From NCBI GenBank assembly GCA_937960895.1, contig CALCJD010000091.1:1-49858 (forward strand): a DNA stretch of 49,858 bases, read 5' to 3'. The notes below the pieces were generated by a model. The model had not been told where the DNA came from and searched no databases. It saw nothing but the letters and a program-made list of their open reading frames with translations. Below are positions 41,754-49,858 of the stretch, piece by piece. The translations under genes and the position numbers were made by a program. Numbering within the stretch: position 1 is the stretch's first letter; every line of letters starts with the position of its first letter. This DNA comes from an uncultured Spartobacteria bacterium (GTDB lineage Bacteria; Verrucomicrobiota; Verrucomicrobiia; Chthoniobacterales; Terrimicrobiaceae).

Positions 41754-43079
41754 TCAGGGAAGATCGGTGGATTTTTTCGGCGGCAGCGGACGCAGTACAC
41801 CCAGGTCGCCGGAATAATCCGCGATCAGCCGGGCCCCCTTGCCGTAGGTGAAATAGGCCCACACCCATTGCAGGAACACAGCCGTGCGGTTCCGGAAGCC
41901 CATCAGAAAGAGCAGATGCACAAACACCCAGGCGGCCCAGGCGAGGAATCCGCCGAACTTGAACGCGCCGATCTGGGCGACGGCCGCATTGCGGCCAATC
42001 GTGGCCATGCTGCCCTTGTCGAAATATTTCCACTCGACCGGCTTTTCCCCGCGGAGCTGACGCAGGATGTTGGCGGCGGCGTGACGCCCCGCCTGGATGG
42101 CCGCCGGACTGACTCCGGGCACCGGTTTGCCGTCCCCGTAGGTCGTCGAAATCATGTCTCCGATCGCCTGAATTTCCGGATGACCCGGAATGGTCAGGTC
42201 GGGATTCACCTTTACCCGGCCCTGACGGTCGGTCTCCGCCCCCAGCATCGACGCCAGGTCGGACGCCTTGTTGCCGGCCGCCCAGACCACGGTCCGCGTG
42301 GGAATGACTTCCTGATTGATGTCCACCTCGCCCTCGGCGAGCCGTGTGACGGCGCTGTTCAGCCGCACTTCGACCTTCAGGGCCTGCAGTTGCCTGAGGG
42401 CGCTCTCGGAGAGTTCGGGGGAAAATGTGGGCAACACCCGCGGTCCGGCCTCCACCAGAATGACCCGCGCCTGGGCCGGGTCGATGTGGCGAAAATCCCG
42501 CCGCAGGGTGAACCGGGCCAGTTCCGAGATGGCGCCGGCCATTTCCACCCCGGTGGGACCGGCGCCGACCACGACAAAGGTCAGCGCGGCGGTGCGTTCC
42601 TCCTCCGAGCGGGCCTTTTCCGCCACCTCGAAGGCCAGGAGCACGCGGCGGCGGATCTCCGTGGCGTCGGCGAGGCTTTTCAGTCCGGGAGCAAAGCGTT
42701 CCCAGTCGTCGTGTCCGAAATAGTGGTGCCGCGCCCCGGCGGCCACGATGAGGTAATCGTAGGTGAAGGTGATGTCGGAGGTGATGACCTCGCGGGTTTC
42801 GGGCCTGATGGCCTTCACCTCGTCGAGGACGACGGTCACATTTTTCTGGTTGCGCAGGATGGCCCGGATGGGCTGGGCGATGTCCGCCGGGGACAATCCC
42901 GCGGTGGCCACCTGGTAAAGCAGGGGCTGGAACAGGTGGTGGTTGCTGCGATCGATGAGGATGATCCGGACCGGCGCGTCGGCCAACGCCTTGACCGCGC
43001 TCAGGCCGCCGAACCCCCCGCCGATGACAACAACCACCGGCGGACTTGCATTTTTATGGGAAGAAGAGGAAGTATGCAT
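41754..43079 (-). CDS. ndh: Type II NADH dehydrogenase (NDH-2)
   Basis: 441 residues from the ATG at 43079. A single-subunit, non-proton-pumping NADH:quinone oxidoreductase. FAD-binding 'VVVIGGGFGGLSAVKALAD' (16-34) and NAD-binding 'FVVVGAGPTGVEMAGAISEL' are both complete; 'NHHLFQPLLYQVATAGLSP' and 'IQAIGDMISTTYGDGKPVPG' are characteristic. The C-terminal amphipathic segment 'FLAWAAWVFVHLLFLMGF' anchors it to the membrane. An open frame extends 17 codons further (43130), but that would leave only 25 bases to the divergent nuoD start. Divergent from nuoD, so both NADH routes share one control region. Confidence 0.95.
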   Translation of the reverse strand: MHTSSSSHKNASPPVVVVIGGGFGGLSAVKALADAPVRIILIDRSNHHLFQPLLYQVATAGLSPADIAQPIRAILRNQKNVTVVLDEVKAIRPETREVITSDITFTYDYLIVAAGARHHYFGHDDWERFAPGLKSLADATEIRRRVLLAFEVAEKARSEEERTAALTFVVVGAGPTGVEMAGAISELARFTLRRDFRHIDPAQARVILVEAGPRVLPTFSPELSESALRQLQALKVEVRLNSAVTRLAEGEVDINQEVIPTRTVVWAAGNKASDLASMLGAETDRQGRVKVNPDLTIPGHPEIQAIGDMISTTYGDGKPVPGVSPAAIQAGRHAAANILRQLRGEKPVEWKYFDKGSMATIGRNAAVAQIGAFKFGGFLAWAAWVFVHLLFLMGFRNRTAVFLQWVWAYFTYGKGARLIADYSGDLGVLRPLPPKKSTDLP

Positions 43080-43155
43080 GGTGACCGGATTTCCCGGAGT
43101 CGAATCTCCGCCAAAAGAATCGGTTTCCAATCAGAAAACTACGGATTTCCAAAAC

Positions 43156-44403
43156 ATGGCAACAACGATCGAACAGCCCGACGCTCTCGCGCGTAGCCTG
43201 CAAAGTGTGCGCGATGCGCAGGAAGTGGGGGAACTGCTGGGCGAAAAGCTCACACTCAACATGGGGCCCTCCCATCCCTCCACCCACGGGGTGCTCCGCA
43301 TCGTTCTCGAGCTCGACGGCGAGGTGATCACCAAGGCCACGCCCGACATCGGCTACCTGCACCGCGGGGACGAAAAAATCGCCGAGAACATGCAATACAA
43401 CCAGTTCATCCCCTACACGGACCGGTTGGACTATCTCGCGCCCATCGCGAACAATGTGGCCTACGCCCTCGCGGTGGAGAAACTCATGGGTTGGGAAATC
43501 CCGCCCCGCGGCAAGGCGATCCGCGTGATCTGCTGCGAACTGGCCCGCATTTCCTCGCACCTCCTCGGCATCGGCTGTATGGCCATGGATATCGGCGCCG
43601 TCACGGTGTTCATGTACACCTTCACCGAGCGTGAGAAAATTTACAACCTGGTCGAACAGCTCAGCGGCGCCCGCTTCACGACCAGTTACACCCGCGTGGG
43701 CGGACAGACCCACGACCTGCCGGACACCTTCATCCCGCAGCTGAAGGAGTTCATCCGCACGGTGCGGCCCGTCATCGAGGAGGTCAACAACCTGCTCACC
43801 CGCAACCGGATCTTTGTCGACCGCTGCAAGGACGTCGGGGTGATTTCGCGCGAGGACGCCATCGCCTACGCCCTTTCCGGACCGAATCTCCGCGGATCCG
43901 GCGTGGAACACGACCTGCGCCGCAAGTCGCCCTACCTCGACTACGAGAAATACGATTTCGAGATTCCCATCGGAAGCGTCGGGGACAGTTTCGACCGCTA
44001 TCTCGTCCGCATGGAGGAGATGCGCCAGAGCCTCCGCATTCTCGAGCAGGTCATCGACAACCTCCCCTCCGGCCCGATCAACTACGAGGACCCCAAGCAG
44101 ACCCTGCCGCCGAAGGTGGAGGTGCTGACGAAAATGGAGGAGCTCATCCATCACTTCATCCGCGTGACCGAGGGGATCGACGCGCCTCCGGGGGAAATTT
44201 ATTTCGGCGCGGAAAACCCGAAGGGCGAACTCGGCTTTTACATCCACAGCAAGGGCGGCGGCGTGCCATATCGCCTCAAGATCCGCTCGCCCAGCTTCGT
44301 CAACCTCAGCATCCTGCCCAAAATTCTGCCCGGCCACATGGTCAGCGACGTCGTCACCATCCTCGGATCCGTCGACTTCGTCATGGGCGAGTGCGACCGA
44401 TAG
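43156..44403 (+). CDS. nuoD: NADH-quinone oxidoreductase subunit D (solitary gene)
   Basis: 415 residues, the 49-kDa quinone-site subunit of complex I. Conserved blocks: 'NMGPSHPSTHGVLRIVLELD', 'DIGYLHRGDEKIAENMQYNQ', 'PYTDRLDYLAPIANN', 'CCELARISSHLLGIGCMAMD', and the C-terminal 'GELGFYIHSKGGGVPYRLKI' and 'SVDFVMGECDR'. The hydrogenase Ni-binding cysteine pairs are absent, so it is NuoD and not a hydrogenase. No other nuo gene adjoins it: a strong terminator follows at 44460-44493 and ndh is divergent. No Shine-Dalgarno precedes the ATG ('CCAAAAC'). Confidence 0.95.
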   Translation: MATTIEQPDALARSLQSVRDAQEVGELLGEKLTLNMGPSHPSTHGVLRIVLELDGEVITKATPDIGYLHRGDEKIAENMQYNQFIPYTDRLDYLAPIANNVAYALAVEKLMGWEIPPRGKAIRVICCELARISSHLLGIGCMAMDIGAVTVFMYTFTEREKIYNLVEQLSGARFTTSYTRVGGQTHDLPDTFIPQLKEFIRTVRPVIEEVNNLLTRNRIFVDRCKDVGVISREDAIAYALSGPNLRGSGVEHDLRRKSPYLDYEKYDFEIPIGSVGDSFDRYLVRMEEMRQSLRILEQVIDNLPSGPINYEDPKQTLPPKVEVLTKMEELIHHFIRVTEGIDAPPGEIYFGAENPKGELGFYIHSKGGGVPYRLKIRSPSFVNLSILPKILPGHMVSDVVTILGSVDFVMGECDR

Positions 44404-44459
44404 GCGCCCCGGAGGATCATCCGGGGGCCCGCCCTCCGGCCTGAATTTCCAGGCAACAA

Positions 44460-44493
44460 AAAAGGTCCGGCCCCTTGCGGAGCCGGACCTTTT
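44460..44493. terminator. Bidirectional terminator between nuoD and katG
   Basis: AAAAGGTCCGGC (44460-44471) / GCCGGACCTTTT (44482-44493), a perfect 12-bp stem with a 10-base loop. The plus strand ends in TTTT and the minus strand in at least four T, so it serves both converging genes. Confidence 0.92.
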
Positions 44494-44510
44494 CGTGTTC
44501 TCGCGGGAAA

Positions 44511-46775
44511 TTACTTCCTCAGATCGAAGCGGTCCAGGTTCATCACCTTGGTCCAGGCCGCGACGAAGTCCTTCACAAACTTCTCGCCCGCGTCGGCGGA
44601 GGCATACACCTCGGCCAGGGCGCGGAGTTCCGAATTGGATCCGAAGATCAGATCCACGCGGGTCGCGCGCCATTTCTGTTCGCCCGTCTTGCGGTCGAAT
44701 CCGGCAAAGGCATTGCCGCACGGCGAGACCTGCTTCCACTCCGTGCCCATGTCGAGCAGGTTCACGAAGAAGTCGTTGGTCAGGGTGCCGGGACGCTTGG
44801 TGAAGACGCCGTACCCCTCGCCGCTGGCCTCGACGCCGAGCGCACGAAGACCGCCGATCAGGACGGTCATTTCGGGCGCGGTCAGCGTGAGCAACTGCGC
44901 CTTGTCGATCAGCAGATGCTCGGCGGGCACCACGTAGCGGCCCTTGAGGTAATTGCGGAAGCCGTCGGCCAGCGGCTCAAGAACGGCAAACGACTGGACG
45001 TCGGTCTGTTCCTGCGTCGCGTCGGTCCGGCCGGGCGCAAAGGGCACCTTGACGGAATAACCCGCCTTTTTGGCCGCTTCCTGCACGCCGACATTGCCGG
45101 CGAGCACGATGAGGTCGGCCAGAGAGATCTTCTTTCCGCCGGACGCCGAGGCGTTGAACTCTTCCTGAATGCCTTCGAGTTTGGCCAGGATGGAGGCCAG
45201 TTCGGCGGGGTTGTTGACCGGCCAGTCCTTCTGCGGAGCCAGGCGGATGCGGGCGCCGTTTGCGCCGCCCCGCTTGTCGGAGCCGCGGAAGGTCGAAGCC
45301 GAAGCCCAGGCGGTGGTGACGAGCTGGGTGATGGTCAGACCGGACGCGAGGATCTTGCCTTCCAGCACCTCCAGGTCGGCGGCTTCAACGAGCGGATGAT
45401 CAACGGGCGGAAGCGGATCTTGCCAGATGAAGTCCTCGGCGGGCACCTCCGGTCCGAGATAACGCGATTTCGGACCCATGTCGCGGTGGGTGAGTTTGAA
45501 CCACGCGCGGGCAAAGGCCGCGGCAAATTCGTCCGGATTCTCCATGTAGCGCCGCGAGATCTTTTCGTAGATCGGATCAAAACGCAGCGCGAGGTCCGTG
45601 GTGAGCATGGTGGGCACCAGCTTCTTCGACGGATCGTGGGCGTGCGGAATGATGGCTCCCGCACCCTTGGCCACCCATTGGTGGGCGCCGGCCGGACTCT
45701 TGGTCAGCTCCCATTCGAAACCGAAAAGGTTCCAGAAAAAGTTGTTGCTCCACTTGGTCGGCGTGGTGGTCCAGGTCACTTCCAGACCGCTGGTGATGGT
45801 GTCCGCCCCCTTGCCCGTGCCGAACCTGTTGGCCCAGCCCAAGCCCTGCGCCTCGATGGGCGCGGCTTCCACGTCGGGACCGACATTGTCCGCCGGACCG
45901 GCCCCGTGGGTTTTTCCAAAGGTGTGTCCGCCGGCGATCAGGGCGACGGTTTCCTCGTCATTCATGCCCATGCGGGCGAAGGTCTCGCGAATGTCGTACG
46001 CCGCCTTGACCGGATCGGGGTTGCCATCCGGACCCTCCGGATTCACGTAAATCAACCCCATCTGCACCGCGGCGAGCGGATTCTCCAGCTTGCGGCTGTG
46101 GATGTCGCCGTCCGCGTTGTCGTCGGAAACAAGCACACCTTCACCTTCCACTCCCTCCGAACCGTGGGCGTAGCGGACGTCGCCGCCCAGCCACTTGGTT
46201 TCGCGGCCCCAGTAGACGTCCTCGTCCGGTTCCCAAGTGTCCTCCCGTCCGCCGCCAAAGCCGATCGTCTTGAAGCCCATGGTTTCCAGGGCGACGTTTC
46301 CGGCGAGGATCATGAGATCCGCCCAGGAAATCTTGCGGCCGTATTTCTGCTTGATGGGCCAGAGCAGACGACGGGCCTTGTCGAGGCTCACGTTATCGGG
46401 CCAGCTGTTGAGGGGCGCAAAACGCTGCTGTCCGCGTCCGCCGCCGCCGCGTCCGTCACCGATGCGATAGGTGCCGGCGCTGTGCCAGGCCATGCGGATG
46501 AACAACGGACCGTAATGGCCGAAGTCGGCCGGCCACCAGTCCTGGGAATCGGTCATGAGCGCGGCCAGATCCTTCTTCACCGCCTCGAGGTCGAGGGACT
46601 TGAATTCCTCCGCGTAGTTGAAGTCCCTGTCCATCGGATTGGACTTCTCGGAATGCTGGCGGAGCAGGTCCACGCGCAGACGGTTCGGCCACCAGTCACG
46701 GTTGGTGGTGCCGCCTCCGGCCGCCTGAACAGGAGCGGGACCGGGATTGTAGGGACATTGGGATTCGGTAGACAT
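44511..46775 (-). CDS. katG: Catalase-peroxidase KatG
   Basis: 754 residues from the ATG at 46775. Bifunctional haem enzyme removing H2O2. The distal site is Arg94-Trp97-His98 in 'FIRMAWHSAGTYR'; Trp97 is one partner of the Trp-Tyr-Met cross-link, with Tyr in 'GLIYVNPEGPDGNPDP' and Met in 'FARMGMNDEETVAL'. The proximal His is in 'LIAGGHTFGKTHGAG'. The usual C-terminal duplicated domain is complete, ending 'VMNLDRFDLRK'. Divergent from oxyR across 94 bases that contain a four-half-site OxyR operator, so peroxide induction is expected. The extra 12 codons possible upstream were rejected, as the natural N-terminus is MSTESQCP-like. Confidence 0.97.
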   Translation of the reverse strand: MSTESQCPYNPGPAPVQAAGGGTTNRDWWPNRLRVDLLRQHSEKSNPMDRDFNYAEEFKSLDLEAVKKDLAALMTDSQDWWPADFGHYGPLFIRMAWHSAGTYRIGDGRGGGGRGQQRFAPLNSWPDNVSLDKARRLLWPIKQKYGRKISWADLMILAGNVALETMGFKTIGFGGGREDTWEPDEDVYWGRETKWLGGDVRYAHGSEGVEGEGVLVSDDNADGDIHSRKLENPLAAVQMGLIYVNPEGPDGNPDPVKAAYDIRETFARMGMNDEETVALIAGGHTFGKTHGAGPADNVGPDVEAAPIEAQGLGWANRFGTGKGADTITSGLEVTWTTTPTKWSNNFFWNLFGFEWELTKSPAGAHQWVAKGAGAIIPHAHDPSKKLVPTMLTTDLALRFDPIYEKISRRYMENPDEFAAAFARAWFKLTHRDMGPKSRYLGPEVPAEDFIWQDPLPPVDHPLVEAADLEVLEGKILASGLTITQLVTTAWASASTFRGSDKRGGANGARIRLAPQKDWPVNNPAELASILAKLEGIQEEFNASASGGKKISLADLIVLAGNVGVQEAAKKAGYSVKVPFAPGRTDATQEQTDVQSFAVLEPLADGFRNYLKGRYVVPAEHLLIDKAQLLTLTAPEMTVLIGGLRALGVEASGEGYGVFTKRPGTLTNDFFVNLLDMGTEWKQVSPCGNAFAGFDRKTGEQKWRATRVDLIFGSNSELRALAEVYASADAGEKFVKDFVAAWTKVMNLDRFDLRK

Positions 46776-46834
46776 GTCGGGAGTTGGAATTGAGGTTGAA
46801 CCGCCATTCAAGCAAGTTGGCAGGCATTGTTGAA

Positions 46835-46871
46835 ATATTTGTTTCCTGTATCTACCATAGGAAAAACCTAT
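46835..46871. promoter_or_regulatory. OxyR operator (four half-sites), katG-oxyR
   Basis: Four tetranucleotides at fixed 7-base steps: ATAT (46835-46838), CTGT (46846-46849), ATAG (46857-46860) and CTAT (46868-46871). This matches the OxyR tetramer pattern ATAG-N7-CTAT-N7-ATAG-N7-CTAT with two mismatches, both in the left half. The right pair is perfect, within CCATAGG-AAAAA-CCTATGG, and its last CTAT overlaps the oxyR start codon ATG (46870-46872), suggesting autorepression as well as katG activation. Confidence 0.75.
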
Positions 46872-47781
46872 GGAAGTGCATCAGCTCCGGTACGTGGTGG
46901 CGGTGGCCCGGACCGGGAATTTCTCCCGCGCGGCCAAACTGTGCCACGTGGCGCAGCCGTCCCTGAGCCAGCAGATCCAAAAGCTGGAAAAGGAACTGGG
47001 AGTCCGCCTTTTTGAGCGTCATCGCACCCGCACGCGCCTGACCGCCGCCGGCGAGCGTTTTCTTCCCCGGGCGGAGCGTGTGCTGCACGAGCTCGAGGAA
47101 GCCCGGCGTGAGGCGGAACACATTCACGCCCTGGTTCAGGGGGAGGTGACGGTGGGTGTGCTGCCCACGATAGCGCCGTATTTTCTTCCGCCGGTGGTGA
47201 CGGCTTTTGGCAAAAAGTATCCCGGGGTGACCATTACCATGCTCGAGGAAACCACCGCGGCGCTGGTGGGCATGATGAACCGGCACGAAATCGATCTGGC
47301 CCTGGCCAGCCTGCCCATTCCGGACGGCCAGATGGAGGTGCAGCTGCTTTTTGAGGAGGAATTGGTCCTGGCCATTCCCCGCGGACATCCCCTGGAGAGA
47401 CGAAAGTCCATTTCCGCCGAGGATCTGGAGCATCTGCCGTTTGTGCTCATGCGGGAGGGGCATTGTCTGGGGGATCAGGTGATGCGCTTTTGCGAGCGGA
47501 ACCGCTTTGAACCCAAGGTGCGCTCCCGCAGCGCGCAGATGGAAACCATCCTCGCCCTCGTGGAGGCGGGGCAGGGCGTCTCGCTGATCCCGGCCATGGC
47601 GCGGCGTCGGGCAAGGGGGGGAGCGGTTTATCGGTCCCTCAGGAAGCCGCGTCCCCAGCGGGCCGTGGTGGCGTTCTGGCACCGCCGCCGCCCGCTCCAC
47701 CGCGCCGCCGCCGAATTTCTGGCCGCCTGCGCCGCTCAGGCGGGGCGGATGTCGGAAATTCAGGAGCGAAAGATGAAATAA
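46870..47781 (+). CDS. oxyR: Hydrogen peroxide-sensing regulator OxyR
   Basis: 303 residues, LysR family. The N-terminus 'MEVHQLRYVVAVARTGNFSR' and 'HVAQPSLSQQIQKLEKELGV' align with E. coli OxyR. The redox pair is present: Cys199 and Cys208 in 'EGHCLGDQVMRFC', the same numbering and 9-residue spacing as the disulfide switch of E. coli OxyR. Hence peroxide sensing is strongly supported, not only a generic LysR. The ATG lies inside the OxyR operator, with AGGA (46859-46862) as ribosome binding site. Divergent from katG; its 3' end overlaps the opposing DUF486 gene by 22 bases. Confidence 0.95.
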   Translation: MEVHQLRYVVAVARTGNFSRAAKLCHVAQPSLSQQIQKLEKELGVRLFERHRTRTRLTAAGERFLPRAERVLHELEEARREAEHIHALVQGEVTVGVLPTIAPYFLPPVVTAFGKKYPGVTITMLEETTAALVGMMNRHEIDLALASLPIPDGQMEVQLLFEEELVLAIPRGHPLERRKSISAEDLEHLPFVLMREGHCLGDQVMRFCERNRFEPKVRSRSAQMETILALVEAGQGVSLIPAMARRRARGGAVYRSLRKPRPQRAVVAFWHRRRPLHRAAAEFLAACAAQAGRMSEIQERKMK

Positions 47782-48101
47782 ACCGCTCCCATCAGACAGA
47801 TTCCCGCCCAGAGGTAGTCGAGCTTGAGCGGCTGGCCCATATAGAAGACGGCAAACGGCACAAACACCGCCAGCGTGATGACCTCCTGCGTGATTTTGAG
47901 CTGGGAGAGGTCCAGGGTGGAGGAACCGATCCGGTTGGCCGGAACCTGAAGCAGGTATTCAAAAAGCGCAATCCCCCAACTCACCAGTGCCGCGATGATC
48001 CAGGGCTGGGACTTGAGGTTTTTCAGGTGACCATACCAGGCAAAGGTCATGAAGACATTCGAAAGCGTCAGCAGGATGATCGTGATGAGAGCCGGAGGCA
48101 T
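47760..48101 (-). CDS. DUF486 small membrane protein (DMT superfamily)
   Basis: 113 residues with four membrane helices; from the ATG at 48101 ('MPPALITIILLTLSNVFMTF'). The family features 'TFAWYGHLKN', 'SWGIALFEYLLQVPANRIG' and 'QLKITQEVITLAVFVPFAVF' are all present. DUF486 resembles half of a drug/metabolite transporter; no substrate is known. An upstream in-frame Met (48152) would add a basic, non-membrane extension and was not used. Overlaps the 3' end of oxyR. Confidence 0.9.
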   Translation of the reverse strand: MPPALITIILLTLSNVFMTFAWYGHLKNLKSQPWIIAALVSWGIALFEYLLQVPANRIGSSTLDLSQLKITQEVITLAVFVPFAVFYMGQPLKLDYLWAGICLMGAVYFIFRS

Positions 48102-48187
48102 AAGCCGTGTGCCAAAAGCGCTTGCCGCCCGATTTGTCAAGATCGGTCGCATCCGACCGATCGATCAAACCGGCACTGTCGCCTTGG

Positions 48188-48459
48188 GAAATCTTCGTAG
48201 TCGAGGAGGAGTTCCTCGAGCCTGGAGCGGGCGATGTTGATCAGGCGCAGTTCGCCCTGTGAAGAGGGGGCCGAAGCCCGGCTGCCTTCCGCAATGTTCT
48301 GCCGGCCGGGCGGACCGCCTGCACTCTCTGGTCGGCCATGCGGGAGCGCGGGTCGAGGAACTTTTCGCAAAACCGGCAGGTGGCATCGTAGATCAACGTG
48401 GCGGTCTGAAAACTCGCTGTGCTGCGGTACCCGCCGCTCGGGCGCAGTTTTTCATGGGG
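48188..48459 (-). pseudogene. Decayed four-helix-bundle suffix domain gene
   Basis: Two frames together read as one protein. Frame 1 has 'GGYRSTASFQTATLIYDATC' and 'FCEKFLDPRSRMADQRVQA'. Near 48308-48311 the match jumps to frame 2, 'GRQNIAEGSRASAPSSQGEL' and 'INIARSRLEELLLDYEDF', with one base missing in the GGGCGG run. This is the four-helix-bundle suffix family (related to the 23S rRNA intervening-sequence proteins) as I remember it. After DYEDF the homology stops, and no in-frame start precedes it. The 124 bases to hsdM and the region to 48102 show no other gene; GATCGGTCG occurs on both sides (48141-48149, 48463-48471). Confidence 0.75.
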
Positions 48460-48584
48460 GAAGATCGGTCGGAGCAGACTGATCGGAACGCTCCCCTCCT
48501 GGCCGGCCCGGCTTGCAGGTCGCGGAAATTGCACTCGACAGCCCGCCCGGGAAAATCGCCCCCTGGGGCGGCGATTACGTATCT

Positions 48585-49858
48585 CTACCCAGTGCGACCG
48601 GCCAGGCTTGCGGCAACCGCCCGAAAATTGGCGAGCCCCGCTTCGATGTTTTCGATGATCTCCTCGGCAAGGTCGGCCGGCTCCGGCAGATTGTCGAGGT
48701 CGGCGAGGCTGTCGTCCTTCAACCAGAAAATATCGAGGCTGGTCTTGTCGCGCGCGGCGAGTTCGGCGTAGCTGAATTTCCGCCAGCGGCCTTCCGGATT
48801 CTTTTCGGGATGCCAGGTCTCGGTTCTCTTGTGGCGGTTGGCGGGATTGTAGCACTTTATGAAGTCTTCGAGGTCTTCGAAGCGCAGGGGCTTCCGCTTC
48901 AGCGTGTGATGGATGTTGGTCCGGTAGTCGTAATACCAGACCTCCTTCGTCGCGACTTCCTTGCTCGCGGGGCGGTTGTCGAAGAAGAGCACATTGGCCT
49001 TCACGCCGTTGGCGTAGAAGATGCCGGTGGGCAGGCGGAGAATTGTGTGCAGCTCCGTGGTCTCCATGAGCTTCCGGCGCACGGTCTCGCCGGCGCCGCC
49101 TTCGAAGAGGACGTTGTCGGGCAACACCACGGCGGCGCGGCCGGTGGTCTTGAGCATCGAGCGGATGTGCTGGAGGAAGTTGAGCTGCTTGTTGCTCGTC
49201 GTGGTCCAGAAGTCCTGCCGGTTGTAAACGAGGTCCTCCTTCTCCTGCTCGCCTTCCTCGTTGGTGAAAGTCATCGAGCTCTTCTTGCCAAAGGGCGGAT
49301 TGGCGAGGACGTAGTCGAACGTTTGCGACGGCGGGGTGATGAGCGCGTCGGTGGAGGAGATGTGCGTTTCGCCGTCGATCTCGCCAATCCCGTGCAGGAA
49401 CAGGTTCATCAGGCAAAGGCGGCGCGTATTCGCCACGATCTCGTTGCCGTAGAAAGTTTCGTTTTTGAGGAAACGCTTCTGCGGCGGCGTAAGCTTGTGG
49501 TGCTTCACGAGGTAGTCGTAGGCGGCGAGGAAGAAGCCGCCGGTGCCGCAGGCCGGATCGGCGATGGTTTTGTCTGGCTCAGGGGCGACGCACTCGACCA
49601 TCGCCTTGATGAGCGCGCGCGGTGTGAAGTATTGGCCAGCGCCGGACTTCGTGTCCTCGGCGTTCTTTTCGAGGATGCCCTCGTAGATGTCGCCTTTGAC
49701 GTCGGAATCGAGCGTGGTCCACGTGATGCCGTCGACCATCTCGATGAGACGCGCGAGCTTGGCGGGATCCTGGATCTTGTTCTGCGCCTTGGTGAAGATC
49801 TGGCCGAGCATGCCCTTTTGCGTGCCGAGTTCGCGCAGCGCCTCGACGTAGTGGACCT
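48585..49858 (-). CDS. hsdM: Type I restriction-modification methyltransferase HsdM (N-terminus cut)
   Basis: 424 codons are visible; the frame runs off the right edge without a start ('VHYVEALRELGTQKGML' precedes the first internal Met). N6-adenine methyltransferase with SAM motif I 'TIADPACGTGGFFLAAYDY', preceded by 'GAGQYFTPRALIKAMVECV', and catalytic 'VLANPPFGKKS' (NPPF). The C-terminus is complete, with 'LPTGIFYANGVKANVLFFDN', and ends 'SLAGRTG'. It partners with HsdS and HsdR to methylate and restrict; neither is in the window, and downstream only a decayed four-helix-bundle gene follows. Whether the system is intact depends on sequence beyond 49858. Confidence 0.95.
   Translation of the reverse strand, partial: VHYVEALRELGTQKGMLGQIFTKAQNKIQDPAKLARLIEMVDGITWTTLDSDVKGDIYEGILEKNAEDTKSGAGQYFTPRALIKAMVECVAPEPDKTIADPACGTGGFFLAAYDYLVKHHKLTPPQKRFLKNETFYGNEIVANTRRLCLMNLFLHGIGEIDGETHISSTDALITPPSQTFDYVLANPPFGKKSSMTFTNEEGEQEKEDLVYNRQDFWTTTSNKQLNFLQHIRSMLKTTGRAAVVLPDNVLFEGGAGETVRRKLMETTELHTILRLPTGIFYANGVKANVLFFDNRPASKEVATKEVWYYDYRTNIHHTLKRKPLRFEDLEDFIKCYNPANRHKRTETWHPEKNPEGRWRKFSYAELAARDKTSLDIFWLKDDSLADLDNLPEPADLAEEIIENIEAGLANFRAVAASLAGRTG

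Noticed and set aside
43156..44403. Hydrogenase large subunit
   Set aside because: Lacks both Ni-binding CxxC pairs and has the NuoD quinone-site motifs.
44475..46793. 772-codon frame antisense to katG
   Set aside because: katG is unambiguous; this frame also reads through the nuoD-katG terminator.

Overview
The window is a GC-rich bacterial chromosome segment made mostly of housekeeping genes. The content suggests Verrucomicrobiota, with Opitutae-like relatives most likely. The pointers are two PEP-CTERM-type remnants, a DUF5069 gene behind ileS-lspA, scarce Shine-Dalgarno sequences, and a four-helix-bundle suffix remnant beside a type I methyltransferase. This placement is inference from gene content; no rRNA is present to settle it.

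Left part (1-12.5 kb): a minus-strand run of glycosyltransferase family 9, ruvC and lipB (cut by the left edge) lies beyond a coiled-coil protein/lipoprotein pair. Facing away from these is a small SRP RNA gene (ffs, 3199-3292) with its own -10 box and T-run terminator, then plus-strand fur-family regulator, argH, NUDIX hydrolase and tatC. An uncharacterised minus-strand gene overlaps the tatC 3' end. recQ, a glutaredoxin-like gene and rpsA follow on the minus strand, separated by strong hairpin terminators and a decayed PEP-CTERM fragment.

Middle (12.5-30 kb): ileS-lspA-DUF5069 form a plus-strand operon. It meets a tightly packed minus-strand block read as sppA, CPBP protease, thiL, corA, MGDG-synthase-like glycosyltransferase and a J-domain protein. 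Divergent from sppA is a gene fusing the rRNA dimethyltransferase RsmA to a NUDIX domain, then a short-form 6-phosphogluconate dehydrogenase, a lipoprotein and pterin-4a-carbinolamine dehydratase. A tRNA-Arg(CCT), a small HTH-like protein and a frameshifted PEP-CTERM-like secreted protein precede an AraC regulator. That regulator is divergent from a fatty acid desaturase, which is followed by a glutathione peroxidase.

Right part (30-50 kb): a minus-strand gene fuses a BadF/BadG-type sugar kinase to MurQ etherase, a probable one-protein MurNAc salvage enzyme. Then come vanZ-like and ligA, a LysR/HAD divergent pair around a perfect 19-bp palindrome, a GH36 alpha-galactosidase, cysK and a TPR membrane protein. 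panE and a type II NADH dehydrogenase are on the minus strand, the latter divergent from a solitary nuoD. katG and oxyR are divergent around a recognisable four-half-site OxyR operator that overlaps the oxyR start codon. The right edge holds a DUF486 gene, a decayed four-helix-bundle suffix gene and a truncated type I methyltransferase hsdM.

No insertion sequence, integrase, CRISPR array or prophage was seen. The most unusual items are the two gene fusions, the OxyR operator, the structured intergenic region at 30.2-30.4 kb, and the interleaved inverted repeats downstream of panE. No obviously new multi-gene system was found.
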